Assembly: GCF_002127325.2 (NCBI RefSeq)
Contig: NC_035439.2
Span: 146,637,709 to 146,701,708 of the forward strand
DNA length: 64,000 bases
From: Helianthus annuus
Taxonomy: Eukaryota; Streptophyta; Magnoliopsida; Asterales; Asteraceae
Direction of reading: 5' to 3'
Shown here: one piece after another, positions 11,292-22,204 of the stretch
How positions within the stretch are numbered: position 1 is the stretch's first letter
Layout: each line of letters starts with the position of its first letter
Notes under the pieces: model-generated
Told to the model about the DNA's origin: nothing
The model's database searches: none
The model's input: the letters and a program-made list of their open reading frames with translations, nothing else
Translations under genes and position numbers: made by a program

Positions 11292-11442
11292 TTTTGGTAA
11301 TGAATTTTATGGTATCTTTCTATATTTTTGCGACCATATACTTATACAGAGAGGAGTGTCAATAGTTAACTTGACCAAGTAAAAGCTTGGAACTTTCTTT
11401 TAAATGGGCATGGTGATTGTGACGTTCCAACCGTTAAAGTTT
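11292..11442 (-). promoter_or_regulatory. Upstream region of LRR-RLP copy A
   Basis: About 150 bp nearly identical to 39437-39588 upstream of copy B. A TATA-like stretch (TATAAGTATATGG on the minus strand) lies about 50 bp before the ATG. Homology to copy B stops at AAAGTTT near 11442. Confidence 0.55.
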
Positions 11443-12657
11443 GTGCAAAACTATTTAGTTGATTTGCTATAAAAACTTTTAAAATTTGAAATTTTGTATA
11501 GAAATAATCTTTTTGAAATTTCATATTTTGTAAAAAAAATTATGAAATTTAAAAGTACAACTAAATTATAATCAATAATCTACAAACTGAGCGACCAACT
11601 AAAAAAATGATCGTGAAAACCAATAGTTTTATGGTTTTCTAATAACACAAAAGATCAAATACAAATACTCTTATCATACAAACGTACGAATAAGATGAAA
11701 AGCTAAAAAAACGCGGTGACATTTTTTCGTAATTATTTACTCGTAGAGAATTATTATCAAAATTACCCTACAAGTGATCTTTTAGGGTAATTTTGATTTT
11801 GTAGGGTAACTTTGTAAAATGATCTTGTAAGATGATTTTGCTCTTGTAGGGTAATTTTGTAGAGTGTCATAATTACATTAAAAATAATCTGGTTGGGGTA
11901 ACTTTGATTTTGTATGGTAATTTTGAGTTTTGTGTTGTTTGATAAACTTGTAGAGTAATTTTGATACACTTCTAGAGTAATTTTGATAATTACCCTACAA
12001 GATCATTTTACAAAATTACAGTACAAGATAAAAATTACCCAACAAGATCACTTGTATAGTAATTTTGAGGGGTTTTTTTTTTTTTTTTTTACTTTTTCAT
12101 ACCTTTCGTACGATAAGGTTATTTGTACGTGGACTTTAACTCTTTCTAATAACGCGTGTAGTAGTTTATAAATAATTACATTAAAATAAAGTTGGTCCGC
12201 TACGTAAATTACACAGGATAGTCCAATTGTTAGAACCATAAATGAAACCAAACATCATGTTTGGAGGCTATATCCAGGAATTTTAATTTATTTTTTATTT
12301 TTTTATAAACTGTCACAAAAAAACTTGCCAAATTACATCTAAACAGAAGATAGACGGGTAACAAGCCGCGCCTCTACCCTTTTCTGAATTGCAAACTCTA
12401 ACCTTCCAAAGCTGTCACATTTCATATCATAATATTTTTCATAAATGGCAATAGTGTGGCTGATGAGGCGATAAACAGATTGTAGAGAACCATGATGGAT
12501 CACTGGTGGTGCATTCCACTATTGGCGCCTTCTGGATGGATGTGGAAACTTACATGTACTACTATTTGTTTGATCAATTATTAGATTACTGTTTGTTCGA
12601 TCAATTATTAGATCGAGAATATTCATTGAATACATAGAAAATAGTGAATGAATAACT
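11443..12657. other. AT-rich non-coding DNA, absent from copy B
   Basis: No credible ORF. It separates the promoter-like block from further copy A upstream DNA; the GGCGCCTT motif at about 12525 may be where similarity to copy B (39590) resumes. It contains a fold-back element (11757-12068), a poly-T run at about 12071-12091 and degenerate AT-rich sequence. Confidence 0.5.
11757..12068. repeat. Fold-back/MITE-like inverted repeat
   Basis: The terminal arm at 11757-11780 (TCAAAATTACCCTACAAGTG...) is matched in reverse complement at 12044-12068. Inside are several copies of GTAGGGTAATTTTG in both orientations, so the whole 312 bp could fold into a long imperfect hairpin. No clear target duplication was found, so the superfamily is undetermined. 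Confidence 0.6.
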
Positions 12658-12671
12658 TTCTATACGTCAAA
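12658..12671. repeat. LINE target site duplication, left copy
   Basis: TTCTATACGTCAAA, identical to 24290-24303. It flanks the poly-T (3') end of the LINE. Confidence 0.9.
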
Positions 12672-12684
12672 CTTTTTTTTTTTT

Positions 12685-12787
12685 AACGGCCGACAAAATT
12701 ATTATTAATTGTAGCAAGAAGCTACCCACCAAACTTACATATGTTTGAACATCAAAAAATTACATAACAAACTACATTCACATATTA
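12685..12787 (-). other. LINE 3' untranslated region
   Basis: About 100 bp between the ORF2 stop and the poly-A tail, with the ATTATTATTAATTGTAG-type AT-rich tail common in plant LINEs. Confidence 0.6.
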
Positions 12788-13820
12788 CTAACCACCAACA
12801 TCAAACCGACACCACTTCTCCCATGTTAAGGCCGCCAACTTCGATCGATTCTTTACCCATAGGAATGCCATAGCTTTAATTTCATCCACTATCCTTGTAA
12901 TATTCGGGACCACCTGTCTGTGAACCGGCTCGTTTCTCATCTTCCAAAGGCTCCAAAAAGTCACTAGCACAATGGCATGTAACGCTTTCCACTTCTTCCT
13001 AGAACTTGCCGGGACACCGGTAGGGCTCAGTAAGTCACTAATACCAAAAGCAAATATAGGGGGGATTTTGCACCAATCAGCTATGATTTGCCAAACAATT
13101 TGAGCGAACTGGCAAGATATAAATATATGTTCACTTGTTTCCGAACTTTCGCCGCAAAAGACACAGTGATCATTTTGAACCGGAATGTTCCGACGAATTA
13201 ACGCACATTTCGACGGGAGACGGTCCATTTCTGCCCTCCACGCAACAATCGCCACCTTTTTCGGAACCCAATTATTCCACACGAACGGACTTGCTGGAAT
13301 TTCACGATTAAATGTTGCCAAAAGTTTTTTAATAGAGGCAACTTTAAAGGATCCATTAGGTTCATATTTCCAGGACCAACAATCCTTACCTGGGCCCAAA
13401 CTCACACCGCAAACAATATTAATAAGTTGCTGTAGTTGGGATTGTTCGCTCCCACCAAGAACTGGGCTGGCCCAAACCCAAGAAAACGCAGGCCCTGTTT
13501 CATCCACAACCAAACGATCCGCCACCAAACAGTCCTTGATACTCTCCATTTTGAACAAATCCGGGAATTTAATATACAGTGGTTGTGGGTCAATCCATAA
13601 GTCTAGCCAAAAGTGAATATTGCCCCCATTTTTCACATCCGCACGAGCAGCATCCTTAAGGTCAATTCCAGCCGGTAACAAAGACTGTCGAATGCTTATA
13701 ATGCTCTTCCAAGGTCCAGAAATAGTTACTTTCGCCGGTATATCGTTCCATGCTCTAGAGTTGTGGTGAATAGCCTAAATTACCCTCCGCCATAGGCTAT
13801 CCTTTTCCGTTTTGAATCTC
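12788..13820 (-). pseudogene. LINE ORF2, C-terminal part with zf-RVT domain
   Basis: Continuation of ORF2 left of the nested LTR element. Reading inward from 13820 gives FKTEKDSLWRRVI, one stop (TAG near 13780), then a long open frame to 12788. Typical plant LINE features: FWLDLWID, then WNNWVPKKVAIVAWRAEMDR, and the CxxC...H zinc motif CVFCGESSETSEHIFISC, which is the zf-RVT domain after the RT. It ends after WVKNRSKLAALTWEKW with no RNase H domain. The reading frame carries on from the RT half at 19586, confirming a single gene split by the insertion. Confidence 0.88.
13816..13820. repeat. Target site duplication ATCTC of the nested LTR element, left
   Basis: ATCTC directly left of the LTR; the same 5 bp lie at 19581-19585. 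Confidence 0.9.
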
Positions 13821-15276
13821 TGATGTCTGTCGTTAAGGACATGCAAAAACCAACTAAACTATGTAGATAGGATAAGTCGGATATCGAACCAAGGGAGGAC
13901 TGTGGAAAGTGTGTAATGCTCAGTTTTGATTAACAACTATAAAAAATAAACTGATGATTGTTTGATTCGTGGATTAACTAAAAATTACAAACTAAATGTG
14001 AGATTTAAATCAATAGAAAGAACAACGGTTCCTCCAGATTTCAGGTTTTATAACTAGATTCAATTATGTGTTTAATCGAAACACTCACATAGACATAAGT
14101 GTTTAACCTAATTCATCAATTGTGATAACCAACGACTAAGTACTCCGGTCAATACATAACGGGAGGTTATCGAATGATTATCAATTACAATTACAAACCC
14201 TAACCCCATGTCAAATATATCCCAATTACTAGAACTCTCGGGAACTGAATGCTTAGAAATTAAGGTTTAAATAAATGCAATTGTCTACAACCAATAAATC
14301 AAATCAAATCAAATCAAGGTGAAAAATATCGAATGCTTAGATCACCAAGTTATACGATTGTCACAAACACATAAAATTATCTAACTTACAAAAACCCTCC
14401 ATCCAGAGGAAACCATAAAAGACTAGCCGCTCATCTCGTTCGGTTGATCTTCGCGTGCTTCCCGAAGTCGCTCACTTCCTTCTGTCGTCGAAGATGATGA
14501 TAATGATTTTTCCTTTGTGTGATCATGTGATCCGCTTCTCGGCCCAATCCATGATGATGTTCTGCCTCAATCTACTCGTGAATATGATAATGATTTGTTA
14601 TAATATTCTTTTTTAATTATTGGCTCCTTCCTTTGGTCCAATGGCTCGTAGATACACACAACCCAAGTCTGCCCAATGTTGAATGATGGTTTGATTGACT
14701 TTGTGGACTAAGCCATTTCACGTGGACTAAGCCAGCCGCCAACCTCTTTTCTGATGTCGATGATTTGATGTGTTTTTTTTTTATGTTCCCAAAGTCCAAA
14801 TTGTGATGATGTTCTTTTTGAGACCCACCTCTCACGTCCAATCCTTTGTATTGCGGCCCAATCCAAAGAGTCCACGTGAGTTCAAGTTCCGTGCATGTGC
14901 CGTCCAATTGTCCACAGCCCACATGTGCGCGTGAAGTCCAACAAGCAGCCCATTTTTTCAATGTTTCAACCGTAGGTTACATTTACCATCCGTAAGCTAC
15001 GTTATGAACATTCTGTTTCTTTGATAATTTGCATGCCGTAACTTACGCCCCACCACCGCAACCTACGGTGGTGGTCTGCTGTTAATGTTGTTACTTAGCA
15101 TATTCAACCGTTCTTGTTCCGTTCCTCACTAAGCTCTCTAACTTCGCCATATTACGCGGTTAACCTGTAAAACCACAAACTTGCGTAGTCAACGTATTCA
15201 AAGCGTATAATCAACTAAACGACCATAAACATGTAATATAACACACTTTAACATCCGGGTTTCACACACTCCATCA
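13821..15276 (-). repeat. 3' LTR of the non-autonomous element
   Basis: 1456 bp, TGATGTCTG at the left and CTCCATCA at the right, nearly identical to 18127-19580. It contains an inverted-repeat block around 14968-15073 (ACCGTAGGTTAC, CCGTAAGCTACG, CCACCGCAACCTACGGTGG). The short ORF at 14617-14961 is repeated in degenerate form in the other LTR and is not a gene. Confidence 0.95.
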
Positions 15277-17084
15277 CATCCCCACACTTATCATTGATTG
15301 TCCTCAAGCAACCATTACAAACATTACTCACCTTATTAACAAATCACCATTAAATTCCTTACCGAATTAGCAATTAAAGGTCCCAAGTCATACCCGTCTC
15401 ATAGACTGACACAATCGAGGTTGACAATTTGACAAGTACTTGATACGCATTTAAAACAATTTAAGACTTGACTAACTAAAACTAACATGCTTATGATACT
15501 AAACACATGCCACACGCCCCTCACAATGATCACTCCTCTCAGCTCAATCAAGACTAGCGTGTAATGTGCTAGTAGATATTTCGCTCAAAACCAAATATGC
15601 TACCGTGTAATCATAAGCTTGTATGGCATTCGCACCTCCACTATATCAAGTAACGTAACACATATCAAAAGGACTTTTGGGTTTTGGGTTAAGGGTAAAG
15701 GTAAGGATGTATTTTTTGATTTTTCTGTTTATTGGTGAACACAAATGAAGATACCAAACCATGACAACTTATTCACAATAGTACTAACACTTGGGTTATC
15801 TTCAACCCATTTATTTAACACGAACATAACACTGATTTTTTTTTCTTTTTCCTTTTTTTTTTCTTTCTTTTCTTTTTTTCAATTTTTTTTTCTTTTTTTT
15901 TCAACAAATATCTAATACAAAATTGTCATTCATGGTTGGTAATCAAACGGGTCAAACAAGGTGTAACAAACGAAAGGTATAAGGCTCAACATGGTTAACT
16001 AAGGTAGAATGGATAAACAATCAACATATGAACGAATGGAGGGATCCTAATGCCTTTATCATCAATGTGTATACGCTAAAGCACAGTCTCGGTACGTATC
16101 AAACCACACAAGTTCTAACACAAAGCAACATATGGCCTACTCTCAGCAAATGAAAATGTATACTAATTCAATTAACAATCTAGTAGGCTCAAATATCTCA
16201 CCGAACAAAAGGAATATAGGTTGCCGACATGTAGCATGTGTAATTCCTAAAGCATGTTACCCCTAGTTAGGCATCTCTTCTCAACTATTTTCTAAAACTT
16301 GTCAGAAATACTCTCATGAAACTTAAAGGGACAACCATGACTAGGGATCTAAGTTAGTTTAATATCAGTAGGAACCCTTTAGCAATTGAAAATGTTGGTT
16401 TTCATGTAGTTCAAGCATACTTGAGACACAAAAATTTTCAAAATTTTTCAATTTTCAACAAATTCAACCCTTCAAGCATTTAAGATCACAATCTTACCAA
16501 CCCTTTCTCGAGTTACCGCATCCCCACACTTGGGATACATTGTCCCCAATGTATGGTGCAATTTATAATCTAAACTCGAGAAATACCACCAGTAAACCAT
16601 GAACAACTAATAGCTAGACGACTCAACATAAAGAAACCACTCCCGACACAAAGACTCACACCACCAAAAACACAAAAACAAATAAAATAAAGGATAGAGA
16701 GACACATTGACCTGATCAGTAAATCAGCAAGTGTCTGTAGCGGTGCAGCTGCTGTGATCAGACAAGGGCACAAACTCCTCTTGGATTCTCTGACATCACA
16801 TCGGGGATGTTGCCAAACATCCCCACACTTGAATCATTGCATCCGCGAGAACTGAAACGTAGTAACCTGCCAAAACACAACACACACCAAAACAAAACAA
16901 AACAAAGTACAATACTCTACATCCTCGGGCTGCCTCCCGAGAGCGCTAAGTTTAAAGGTCTTCAGCCAGACCATACCCTCTATGCATTATGGTGGTCTCA
17001 ATGCACACTTACCCAAAACATTTCCAACGAATGCCCGGAAATTTACATGCCATCTCCACAGGTTTGTAAGTATAATTGGCATGT
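15277..17084 (-). other. Internal non-coding region of the non-autonomous element
   Basis: No credible ORF. Polypurine tract next to the 3' LTR (plus strand CCCCACACTT at 15280-15289), with the same 10-mer repeated at 16522, 16821 and 17180. A pyrimidine-rich low-complexity stretch lies at 15836-15902. Confidence 0.7.
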
Positions 17085-17981
17085 TCAGACTGCACATGCG
17101 GTTTTCGTAATCCACTTCATGCAATATACCCTGATGTCTTGTTGTTTCACCCTTCTCATCTTCTTCCTCGAACCCTCTTCCCCACACTTATTAATTTGAA
17201 TGACTGATATGGGGAGAGGTTCGGTACACACATTCATTTCATCATACTGCTCTGCCTCCTCATCCTCACACACCATCTGATCCACCAGTGACTCTTCATC
17301 AGATAAAGGATTCATTGGTGTGGTATTATCCTCCACAACCTCCTCCTCCATGTGAGAATAATCTCTAATATCAACAGGTAATGGTGAGAGACGCTCTTCT
17401 ATTTCTATCTTCATTTTTAATTTCTGACACTTGGAAACTAGGCAGCTGATTCGATCTTCATCGGAAAGGTTGGGTGCTGATAAATACTGCTCGAGTTTGG
17501 ACAAACTCGCTTCCAAAATAGCAAGCTTTTTCTCCTCCTCGGTCTGATAAGCATACACACCCTCGGGCTTAGAATAATCGTCGGGATGATACTGTCGGTA
17601 TCCCTGATACGGTTTTGAGATGTATGCATCCATCATTTTTTTATTCCAATACTCTGGATTTTCTAAATACACCGCGCACACATCATCATAAACAGAAGTA
17701 TGATTTCGACCGCAACAGAAACATCGCCCATCCGTCCTTGGTTCATAATAAGCATCCTCGTCCCGATCATATCCATCCGAGTAATAATCATCCTCCACCG
17801 TTGTATCAGAGTCATAGAAATATGGTGGAGGGGAAGGATTATCATAGCAAGGCATCGGTGGTTCTGCCAAGTTTGCTCTTTCCCGTCTAAATCGGGCCTC
17901 GTGGCAACCGATACACGGGTGAAGTGGTTCCCTACACAAAATGCATCTAGAAGAGCCGCATAATATTGTAAGATCTTTCAT
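17085..17981 (-). CDS. Cysteine-rich ORF of unknown function in the non-autonomous LTR element
   Basis: I do not recognise this protein. From the Met at 17981 it is about 298 residues: an N-terminal cluster CGSSRCILCREPLHPCIGC with five cysteines in 19 residues, an acidic Tyr/Asp-rich stretch (DYYSDGYDRDEDAYYEP), a second motif CFCCGRNH...C resembling a zinc knuckle with wide last spacing, a predicted helix around EEEKKLAILEASLSKLEQYL and an acidic Glu-rich C-terminus. The frame also opens upstream to 18050, adding a very hydrophobic 23-residue leader that could be signal-like or just T-rich leader DNA. It sits where gag would be, right after the primer site. It may be a diverged gag-like or RNA-binding protein; that is a guess. 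Confidence 0.55.
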   Translation of the reverse strand: MKDLTILCGSSRCILCREPLHPCIGCHEARFRRERANLAEPPMPCYDNPSPPPYFYDSDTTVEDDYYSDGYDRDEDAYYEPRTDGRCFCCGRNHTSVYDDVCAVYLENPEYWNKKMMDAYISKPYQGYRQYHPDDYSKPEGVYAYQTEEEKKLAILEASLSKLEQYLSAPNLSDEDRISCLVSKCQKLKMKIEIEERLSPLPVDIRDYSHMEEEVVEDNTTPMNPLSDEESLVDQMVCEDEEAEQYDEMNVCTEPLPISVIQINKCGEEGSRKKMRRVKQQDIRVYCMKWITKTACAV

Positions 17982-18104
17982 CCTGCACAAACACAAAAAC
18001 ACAAGCACCACGCATAAATCTGAACAAAACAAAACAAAATAAAAAGACACTATTTTTGGGGTTTTTTTTTAACGAAAACTTAACACTAAACACTTTGCGC
18101 ACGC

Positions 18105-18123
18105 CTCCCCGGCAGCGGCGCCA
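18105..18123 (-). other. Primer binding site of the non-autonomous element (tRNA-Asp type)
   Basis: Minus strand TGGCGCCGCTGCCGGGGA, matching the complement of the 3' end of plant tRNA-Asp (as I recall it) with one mismatch, 3 nt inside the 5' LTR. Confidence 0.75.
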
Positions 18124-18126
18124 TTT

Positions 18127-19580
18127 TGATGTCTGTCGTTAAGGACATGCAAAAATCAACTAAACTATGTAGATAGGATAAGTCGGATATCGAACCAAGG
18201 GAGGACTGTGGAAAGTGTGTAATGCTCAGTTTTGATTAACAACTATAAAAAATAAACTGATGATTGTTTGATTCGTGGATTAACTAAAAATTACAAACTA
18301 AATGTGAGATTTAAATCAATAGAAAGAACAATGGTTCCTCCAGATTTCAGGTTTTATAACTAGATTCAATTATGTGTTTAATCGAAACACTCACATAGAC
18401 ATAAGTGTTTAACCTAATTCATCAATTGTGATAACCAACGACTAAGTACTCCGGTCAATACATAACGGGAGGTTATCGAATGATTATCAATTACAATTAC
18501 AAACCCTAACCCCATGTCAAATATATCCCAATTACTAGAACTCTCGGGAACTGAATGCTTAGAAATTAAGGTTTAAATAAATGCAATTGTCTACAACCAA
18601 TAAATCAAATCAAATCAAATCAAGGTGAAAAATATCGAATGCTTAGATCACCAAGTTATACGATTGTCACAAACACATAAAATTATCTAACTTACAAAAA
18701 CCCGCCATCCAGAGGAAACCATAAAAGACTAGCCGCTCATCTCGTTCGGTTGATCTTCGCATGCTTCCCGAAGTCGCTCACTTCCTTCTGTCGTCGAAGA
18801 TGATGATAATGATTTTTCCTTTGTGTGATCATGTGATCCACTTCTCGGCCCAATCCATGATGATGTTCTGCCTCAATCTACTCGTGAATATGATAATGAT
18901 TTGTTATAATATTCTTTTTTAATTATTGGCTCCTTCCTTTGGTCCAATGGCTCGTAGATACACACAACCCAAGTCTGCCCAATGTTGAATGATGGTTTGA
19001 TTGACTTTGTGGACTAAGCCATTTCCCGTGGACTAAGCCAGCCGCCAACCTCTTTTCTGATGTCGATGATTTGATGTGTTTTTTTTATGTTCCCAAAGTC
19101 CAAATTGTGATGATGTTCTTTTTGAGACCCACCTCTCACGTCCAATCCTTTGTATTGCGGCCCAATCCAAAGAGTCCACGTGAGTTCAAGTTCCGTGCAT
19201 GTGCCGTCCAATTGTCCACAGCCCACATGTGCCCGTGAAGTCCAACAAGCAGCCCATTTTTTCAATGTTTCAACCGTAGGTTACATTTACCATCCGTAAG
19301 CTACGTTATGAACATTCTGTTTCTTTGATAATTTGCATGCCGTAACTTACGCCCCACCACCGCAACCTACGGTGGTGGTCTGCTGTTAATGTTGTTACTT
19401 AGCATATTCAACCGTTCTTGTTCCGTTCCTCACTAAGCTCTCTAACTTCGCCATATTACGCGGTTAACCTGTAAAACCACAAACTTGCATAGTCAACGTA
19501 TTCAAAGCGTATAATCAACTAAACGGCCATAAACATGTAATATAACACACTTTAACATCCGGGTTTCACACACTCCATCA
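18127..19580 (-). repeat. 5' LTR of the non-autonomous element
   Basis: 1454 bp, same ends as 13821-15276, with about nine substitutions and a 2-bp difference in a T run. Followed by the target duplication ATCTC at 19581-19585. Confidence 0.95.
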
Positions 19581-19585
19581 ATCTC

Positions 19586-22204
19586 CACCACCATTTTGCC
19601 AACATTGCTAAATTAGCATCTCTAATTGAACCGAAACCCAACCCCCCGTATTCAACCGGAGCAATTGTTTTATCCCAAGCTACCCAATTCATTTTCGCTT
19701 TCTCTTCCGAACCACCCCAAAAGAATACTCTCCTAATCTTATCAAGTGCTTCCAAAATTTTAGCCGGAGCTTTAAAAAGCGATAGGAAATAAGTTGGGAG
19801 TGCATTTAACACCGACTTGATTAAGGTAATCCTACCCCTATACGAGAGGGTTTTTGCTTTCCATAAGGAAAGCCGGTTTTTGAATACATCCACCACCGAC
19901 TTCCAATTCCGCGCTAAGTTCATATTGGCCCCGACTTGCAAGCCTAGATGTGTAAAAGGGAACGTACCTTGCTTACATCTCAAAAGGTTCGCCATTTGTG
20001 AAACTTCTTGTTCATTTGAACCAATCCCATAGATGCTACACTTAGCCAAATTCACTTTAAGACCCGAGACTAGATAGAAACATCTTAGCATACGTCTTAG
20101 GTTGTTAATATTCATTGTGGACCACTCTCCCAAAAACATTACGTCATCCGCATACATTAAGTGAGACAAAGTCTCACCCCCACCGATGATATCAATTCCT
20201 CTAAACAACCCGGTAGAGACGGCCTTTTTCATAATACATGACAGGGCTTCCATTACAATGACAAAAAGGAAAGGTGATAGTGGGTCACCTTGCCTAAGGC
20301 CACGTGAGCAATCGAACTCTCTTGTAGGCGAGCCGTTAACCAGGACAGAAGCTTTAGCAGAGTGCAAAGTAGCCATAATCCAAGATCTCCATTTGCTTCG
20401 GAACCCCATCTGAGCCATAACCGAGTCCAGGAAAGACTAGTTGACAGAATCATATGCTTTATTGATGTCCACTTTGAAGAACATTCCTTTCCGCTTGTTC
20501 CTCCTTAACCAACTCAGCACTTCATTTAAAATCAGTGGACCATCCATAATATTCCTACCAGCTAAAAAGGCCGATTGTTGCTCCGAAATCAGATTTCCTA
20601 AGACCTTTTTTAGTCGATTAACAAGAACCTTTGAGATGACTTTGTTGATAATTCCAATCAAACTTATGGGCCGGAAGTTTGCTGGACAAGTAGGATCTTT
20701 GACTTTCGGAATTAAGGCAATAAATGAAGAGGTACAACTCTTGTTGATAGACCCATCCATATAGAATTTATTGAACAAATTGATAATATCGACCCGAAGA
20801 GCTGCCCAACATCTCTTAATAAACTTGAAGTTAAACCCATCAGGCCCTGGTGCACGATCGCCCTCGCATTCCCAAACTGCAGCTTTAATTTCTTCTTCCG
20901 TGAATGGGCATTCCAACTTTTCCGCCTCAGAATTCGATATGGTGGCAATATCCGGACAAACCATCTCCGGTCTATGAGACATCGGCTCCGAGAATTGGAG
21001 CTTAAAAAAATCAAATAGGGCCTCTTTAATGGCAAGGGGATTAGTAATCCATACACCATCTATCATCAAACCATTTAGACGATTAGAGCTAATATTGGAG
21101 TTGATAACAAAATGAAAATAACCTGAGTTTTCATCTCCATCGACGGCCCACTTCAACCTGGATTTTTGGCGCAAATCTAGATTTTTGATCTTGTCACATT
21201 CAGCCAGAAAGTTCCTACAGTCCCCCCTCTCCGCTAACTCCTCATCCGCGAGACTCCTAACCTCCGCCAAATTTTCTATGATAGCCAACCTTTCCTTTTT
21301 TGCACTATACAACCCCTCTTGTCTATCCTTCTCAATTTTCAGCCATGACTTTATGTTATCCTTTAACCACCTCAGTTTTATGGCCAATGCTAGATCATCC
21401 GGCCCCGAGAATTGAAAAGCCCCACACTTTTGTAAAACGAAATCAAGGAAACCCGGATATTCAAACCATGAATTAAAAAACCGAAACGGGATATGACCAA
21501 AATCCGATTGGGTGGTGGATAGAACAATGGGTCTATGATCCGAGACCTCCCTAGCCAGCGCAACAACATTAGCATTTGGCCATCTCTCCCTAAAACCCAA
21601 GCATACTAGGAACCGATCGAGTTTACTTAATTTCCGCCCATTGTCTGATATGTAAGTAAAGTTCCCACCCCCCATGTTATACTCCACCAAACCGGCCGAT
21701 AGAATAAACTGGTTAAACGCCTCTGCATTTGAAGCACTGAACTCAGAGTTCAACCGTTCACTAGCATCCCTCACTTCATTAAAGTCGCCCATCAAAACCC
21801 ATAGTCCCTGCAATGAATTCCTAAAGCCCAGCAGCTCCGACCAGACAACCCGTTTACCAAGAGCGTCGTTTGGGGCATAAACATTAACCAAGTTCAATCT
21901 GCACCCCGATTGAACCAAAAAACCAGAAACAATAATAAAGTTCCTATTGTGGAAAATATCTACATACCTGAACACCGAAGGGCACCAAAGACATGCTAGA
22001 CCCCCTGACCTCCCTTGTGAGTACTACCGCTATCTTGTACTCGGCCCGTCCCCAGTATCGGTTGAACATAAAGGACATAGACTGTTGAAGTTTTGTTTCC
22101 TGAATTGCAAGAAAATGAATACCATGGCTAGTTTTCAAGCTTCTGATCCAATCTGACTTCCGATCACCTCGAACCCCCCTCAAATTTACGGACAGGCAAT
22201 TCAT
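19586..22204 (-). pseudogene. LINE ORF2, endonuclease and reverse transcriptase part
   Basis: ORF2 cuts the target DNA and reverse-transcribes the LINE RNA there. It starts at 22204 (MNCLSVNLRG, AIQETK: APE-type endonuclease), overlapping the ORF1 stop by ATGA. A frameshift near 22000-22025 moves the frame; the endonuclease continues with NVYAPND, GDFNEV and SDHRP. The RT follows with FRPISLIGIINKVISKVL, AFLAGRNIMDGPL, KVDINKAYDSVN, RQGDPLSPFLFVIVMEAL and catalytic YADD at about 20142-20153. A TGG-to-TAG nonsense codon at 20439-20437 interrupts the RT in frame. The gene stops at 19586, where the nested LTR element enters after KWWWR, and continues at 13820. Confidence 0.9.

Larger units (their letters stand above)
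13821..19580 (-). mobile_element. Non-autonomous LTR retrotransposon (LARD-like), 5.76 kb
   Basis: Two LTRs of 1456 and 1454 bp (TGATGT...CCATCA) enclose 2850 bp with no protease, integrase, RT or RNase H. A primer site near-complementary to tRNA-Asp at the right shows minus-strand orientation. The ATCTC target duplication is intact. LTRs differ by about nine substitutions and one 2-bp indel by eye. The tRNA-Asp primer site and the internal GGCTGCCTCCCGAGAGCGC motif recall Gypsy elements of the Athila/Tat/Ogre group; that is inference. Its only protein is the cysteine-rich ORF at 17085-17981. It would need proteins from an autonomous partner. Confidence 0.9.

Noticed and set aside
14617..14961. 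114-aa ORF in the LTR of the non-autonomous element
   Set aside because: The copy in the other LTR (19014-19265) is shortened by the 2-bp indel; lies in LTR sequence with no domain.
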